Shown: piece after piece, positions 6,605 to 9,181 of the stretch | How positions within the stretch are numbered: the stretch's first letter is position 1 | Layout: each line of letters opens with the position of its first letter | NCBI GenBank assembly: GCA_964648005.1 | Contig: CAZYKR010000178.1 | Span: forward strand, 1-9,181 | Direction of reading: 5' to 3' | Source of the DNA: JAGQTE01 sp964648005 | Lineage (GTDB): Bacteria > Actinomycetota > Acidimicrobiia > Acidimicrobiales > Acidimicrobilacustridaceae | Length of the DNA: 9,181 bases | Program-made: the position numbers and the translations under genes | Notes under the pieces: generated by a model | Told to the model about the DNA's origin: nothing | Seen by the model: only the letters and a program-made list of their open reading frames with translations | Databases searched by the model: none

Positions 6605-7884
6605 CGCCCACCTCCCGAACGGTTGCGGGCGAAGGGGTCGAACTCGTGGCGGTCGTGGACGTCGGGCTCCCAGCGGCCACGCGTGTCGCCGGTGCGCTGC
6701 CAGCCGGCGACCAGGGGCGCTCGCCGCATCCGGCTGTTCCACACCTGCGCGAAGGTCGAGGTGCCGTCAACCCGCAAGCTGCCGTCGGGCGCGGGCCCGC
6801 CCGCGGGGTTGCTGTCGCTGTAGCAGCCCGGTTCGAACCACACGATCAACGATGTGCCGAACCGGCCGCGGAGTCGACCGATGCGCTCGAGCTCCGACGC
6901 CCGCATCCCGGCGGTGATGACGACGAGCGCCCCGCCGGTCGACGACCGTGCCAGGCGATCGACGACACGCTCGAACCCGACGCCGGGCCCGGCCTGAAGG
7001 CAGGCCAGGTGCTCCATGACGGCACCGATGTGGGCGTGGCCGGCGGCGAAGCCCGAGTCGTAGCCGTCGGTGGTGGCGACCCGCATGAGGTCGTCTCGCT
7101 GTCCGGTGGCGTCGGTCAGCGACGCGGCGGCCGACACGACGAGCTCGAGCGAGTCGGGCGAGTTCGCCGCAGCGCGAGTGTCGAGCAGGACGGTGGCGCG
7201 CGCCTGCCAGGGCAGTTCGTCCTGGCGCACCATCAGCTCGTCGCGGCGAGCGGTCGACGGCCAGTGCACGCGGCGCAGGTCGTCGCCGACCGTGTACTGG
7301 CGCAGCGCGTAGAAGTCCTCGCCCGATCGGCCGAGCGCGTTGGGGTGATCGGCGCCGGCCATCGGATCGTTGCCCGAGCTCGGGGGCAACGGCGCCACCT
7401 TGTCGACGTGGGGGTAGACGGTGAGCTCGGTGATGCCGGCGGCGCGCAGGCGCGTCCCGGTGATGCCGAACGGATCGTCGATGTCGACCTCGAGCGGGCC
7501 GATGCGCAGGATGCCCCGGCGCGCCGTCGGCAAGCGGTAGGACGCCGCGGCAGACGTCCCCGGATCGAGCGGGCCGACCAGCAATCGGGCGCCATGCGTG
7601 CCCGACACGTCGTCACGCACCTCGAGCACGGGGCTGCGGCGAGCGCCGTCGTTGCGGATCGTCAGCTCCACGGTGCAGGGCGCGCCGGCGTGCACGCGCG
7701 GCGGGTGCACACGGCGGTCGACGGCGAGCTGGAGCCGGCGGGCGCGCGACCACAGGAGGAGAGCGCCGACGAGCACGACCAGGACGGCGGCGATCAGGTA
7801 CAGCTCGAGCACGCCGAACACCCGGCCGGCGACGACCATCACGAGGGCGCCGGCCAAGGCGATCCAACCGGCGCGGGTGATCAT
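6601..7884 (-). CDS. DUF58 domain membrane-anchored protein
   Basis: This 427-residue protein has two closely spaced hydrophobic segments at the N-terminus (about 6-20 and 26-46), a beta-rich region (about 51-160) and the DUF58 signature. The signature is LRQYTVGDDLRRVHWPSTAR (194-213), a variant of the usual R-x-Y-x2-GD-x2-R-x-IHW-x2-SAR pattern. The C-terminal half resembles a von Willebrand A-like fold. The strand that would bear the MIDAS motif reads VLLDTRAA (232-239), keeping D235 but lacking the two serines of DxSxS, so metal-dependent adhesion is doubtful. DUF58 proteins are almost always encoded next to MoxR ATPases and are thought to be their partners or substrates; no enzymatic role is established. 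ATG 7884 lies 28 bp after the moxR stop with a poor ribosome binding site (none clear), suggesting dependence on upstream translation. Its stop overlaps the transglutaminase start. Confidence 0.92.
   Translation of the reverse strand: MITRAGWIALAGALVMVVAGRVFGVLELYLIAAVLVVLVGALLLWSRARRLQLAVDRRVHPPRVHAGAPCTVELTIRNDGARRSPVLEVRDDVSGTHGARLLVGPLDPGTSAAASYRLPTARRGILRIGPLEVDIDDPFGITGTRLRAAGITELTVYPHVDKVAPLPPSSGNDPMAGADHPNALGRSGEDFYALRQYTVGDDLRRVHWPSTARRDELMVRQDELPWQARATVLLDTRAAANSPDSLELVVSAAASLTDATGQRDDLMRVATTDGYDSGFAAGHAHIGAVMEHLACLQAGPGVGFERVVDRLARSSTGGALVVITAGMRASELERIGRLRGRFGTSLIVWFEPGCYSDSNPAGGPAPDGSLRVDGTSTFAQVWNSRMRRAPLVAGWQRTGDTRGRWEPDVHDRHEFDPFARNRSGGGR
6611..6616 (-). promoter_or_regulatory. 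Ribosome binding site of the transglutaminase gene
   Basis: On the minus strand GGGAGG ends 6 nt before ATG 6604, inside the last codons of the DUF58 gene. It supports 6604 as the start and translational coupling through the ATGA overlap. Confidence 0.7.
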
Positions 7885-7912
7885 CGGTCCAGGGTCGCGC
7901 GTGCGGCGGCGG

Positions 7913-8887
<975 letters not shown>

Positions 8888-8895
8888 GTCGGGCG

Positions 8896-8901
8896 CCTCC
8901 T
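8896..8901 (-). promoter_or_regulatory. Ribosome binding site of moxR
   Basis: A perfect AGGAGG on the minus strand, 8 nt from GTG 8887. It fixes the start codon against several in-frame upstream candidates and is the strongest Shine-Dalgarno in the window. Confidence 0.85.
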
Positions 8902-8933
8902 GGTGGTCTGGTCTGTGGTCGCCCGGGGCCAAC

Positions 8934-8945
8934 CGGCACGTGCCG
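8934..8945. promoter_or_regulatory. 12-bp perfect palindrome, possible operator
   Basis: CGGCACGTGCCG is a perfect palindrome in the 190-bp spacer between the divergent moxR and ROK genes. It lies in the presumed 5' leader of moxR, between the candidate -10 and the ribosome binding site. A repressor site or a leader hairpin are both possible. One or two perfect 12-bp palindromes are expected by chance in a window of this size, so the support is weak. Confidence 0.2.
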
Positions 8946-8987
8946 AGCGGCGGAATCCACCGCGCCGCACGCCGCTGTCGGTGCGCC

Positions 8988-8993
8988 AGACTA
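8988..8993 (-). promoter_or_regulatory. Candidate -10 element for the moxR operon
   Basis: On the minus strand TAGTCT matches TANNNT. It is the best such match in the moxR-ROK spacer and would give a leader of roughly 90 nt. The region where a -35 would lie (about 9011-9016) is GC-only and shows no TTG-like hexamer. Confidence 0.3.
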
Positions 8994-9066
8994 TCGGCCC
9001 GAACTGCGCGGGCGGCCGCCTGCGCCGAAGTGCGTCGGGCGATGCGCGACGCGGCCGGTCGGGAGC

Positions 9067-9070
9067 GAGG
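9067..9070 (+). promoter_or_regulatory. Ribosome binding site of the ROK gene
   Basis: GAGG ends 7 nt before ATG 9078, with a second weaker purine run (AGGA, 9072-9075) closer in. It agrees with the family-conserved N-terminus that follows. Confidence 0.55.
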
Positions 9071-9077
9071 TAGGACC

Positions 9078-9181
9078 ATGGCGCACGAGTTGGCGTTGGC
9101 GATCGACATCGGCGGGACGAAGATGGCGGCCGGTCTCGTCGACCGCTCCGGGGCGTTGCTGGTGCGCCCCCAGGCGCCGAC
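9078..9181 (+). CDS. ROK-family kinase/regulator, N-terminal fragment
   Basis: Only 34 codons are visible before the window ends. LAIDIGGTK (7-15) followed by AAGLVD is the phosphate-1 motif of the ROK (repressor, ORF, kinase) branch of the actin-like ATPases. The motif begins at residue 10 with no helix-turn-helix region before it, which favours a sugar kinase (glucokinase or N-acylhexosamine kinase type) over a NagC/XylR-like repressor. Substrate motifs and the zinc-binding cluster lie outside the window. It is divergent from moxR and shares its 190-bp upstream region. Confidence 0.85.
   Translation, partial: MAHELALAIDIGGTKMAAGLVDRSGALLVRPQAP

Noticed and set aside
5330..6823. 497-codon open frame on the plus strand opposite the transglutaminase gene
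   Set aside because: Composition is Arg/Gly/Glu/His-rich low complexity without motifs, and it is antisense to a protein with clear membrane helices and catalytic motifs. The 529-codon frame at 6646-8235 is rejected for the same reason.
8888..9109. N-terminal extension of MoxR from an ATG at 9109
   Set aside because: It would overlap the ROK gene antisense, adds residues unlike any AAA+ domain, and ignores the perfect AGGAGG ahead of GTG 8887.

Overview
The window reads as an ordinary chromosomal stretch of a high-GC Gram-positive bacterium (Actinomycetota). The evidence is the strongly GC-biased third codon positions throughout, start sites that fit leaderless TANNNT-type promoters, a DUF3040 membrane protein (a family I know essentially from actinobacteria), a polyprenol-phosphomannose synthase, and a moxR/DUF58/transglutaminase operon of actinobacterial style. 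I lean towards the Acidimicrobiia, but that is an impression from gene content and protein style, not something the sequence proves. I see no mobile element, tRNA, rRNA, CRISPR array or phage gene.

Layout, left to right. (1) 1-1078, plus strand: the 3' part of a polyprenol-phosphate mannosyltransferase, then a complete Nudix hydrolase 41 bp downstream. (2) 1097-2215, minus strand: a twin-arginine-exported beta-propeller protein with five Asp-box (BNR/Ycf48-like) repeats, convergent with the Nudix gene. (3) 2302-4149, plus strand: DNA polymerase IV (dinB), divergent from the propeller gene across an 86-bp spacer, followed by a small DUF3040 two-helix membrane protein. (4) 4232-8887, minus strand: an operon transcribed moxR > DUF58 > tgpA-like transglutaminase. 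DUF58 and tgpA share a 4-bp ATGA overlap; moxR and DUF58 are 28 bp apart. (5) 9078 to the end, plus strand: the first 34 codons of a ROK-family sugar kinase or regulator, divergent from moxR across a 190-bp spacer. No gene-free stretch exceeds 300 bases.

How the genes may work together. The moxR operon is the one clear functional unit: an AAA+ ATPase of the MoxR family, a membrane-anchored DUF58 protein and a multi-pass membrane protein with an extracytoplasmic transglutaminase-like domain. This is a widespread set whose actinobacterial role is unclear to me. The mannosyltransferase makes the lipid-linked mannose donor used for envelope glycans and protein O-mannosylation. The Nudix enzyme and Pol IV are both nucleotide- or DNA-related, but nothing here ties them to one pathway. 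I did not find a convincing new defence, mobile or biosynthetic system. The points most worth checking are the secreted propeller, the tight leaderless divergent promoter pair beside dinB, and residue substitutions in the transglutaminase and DUF58 proteins.
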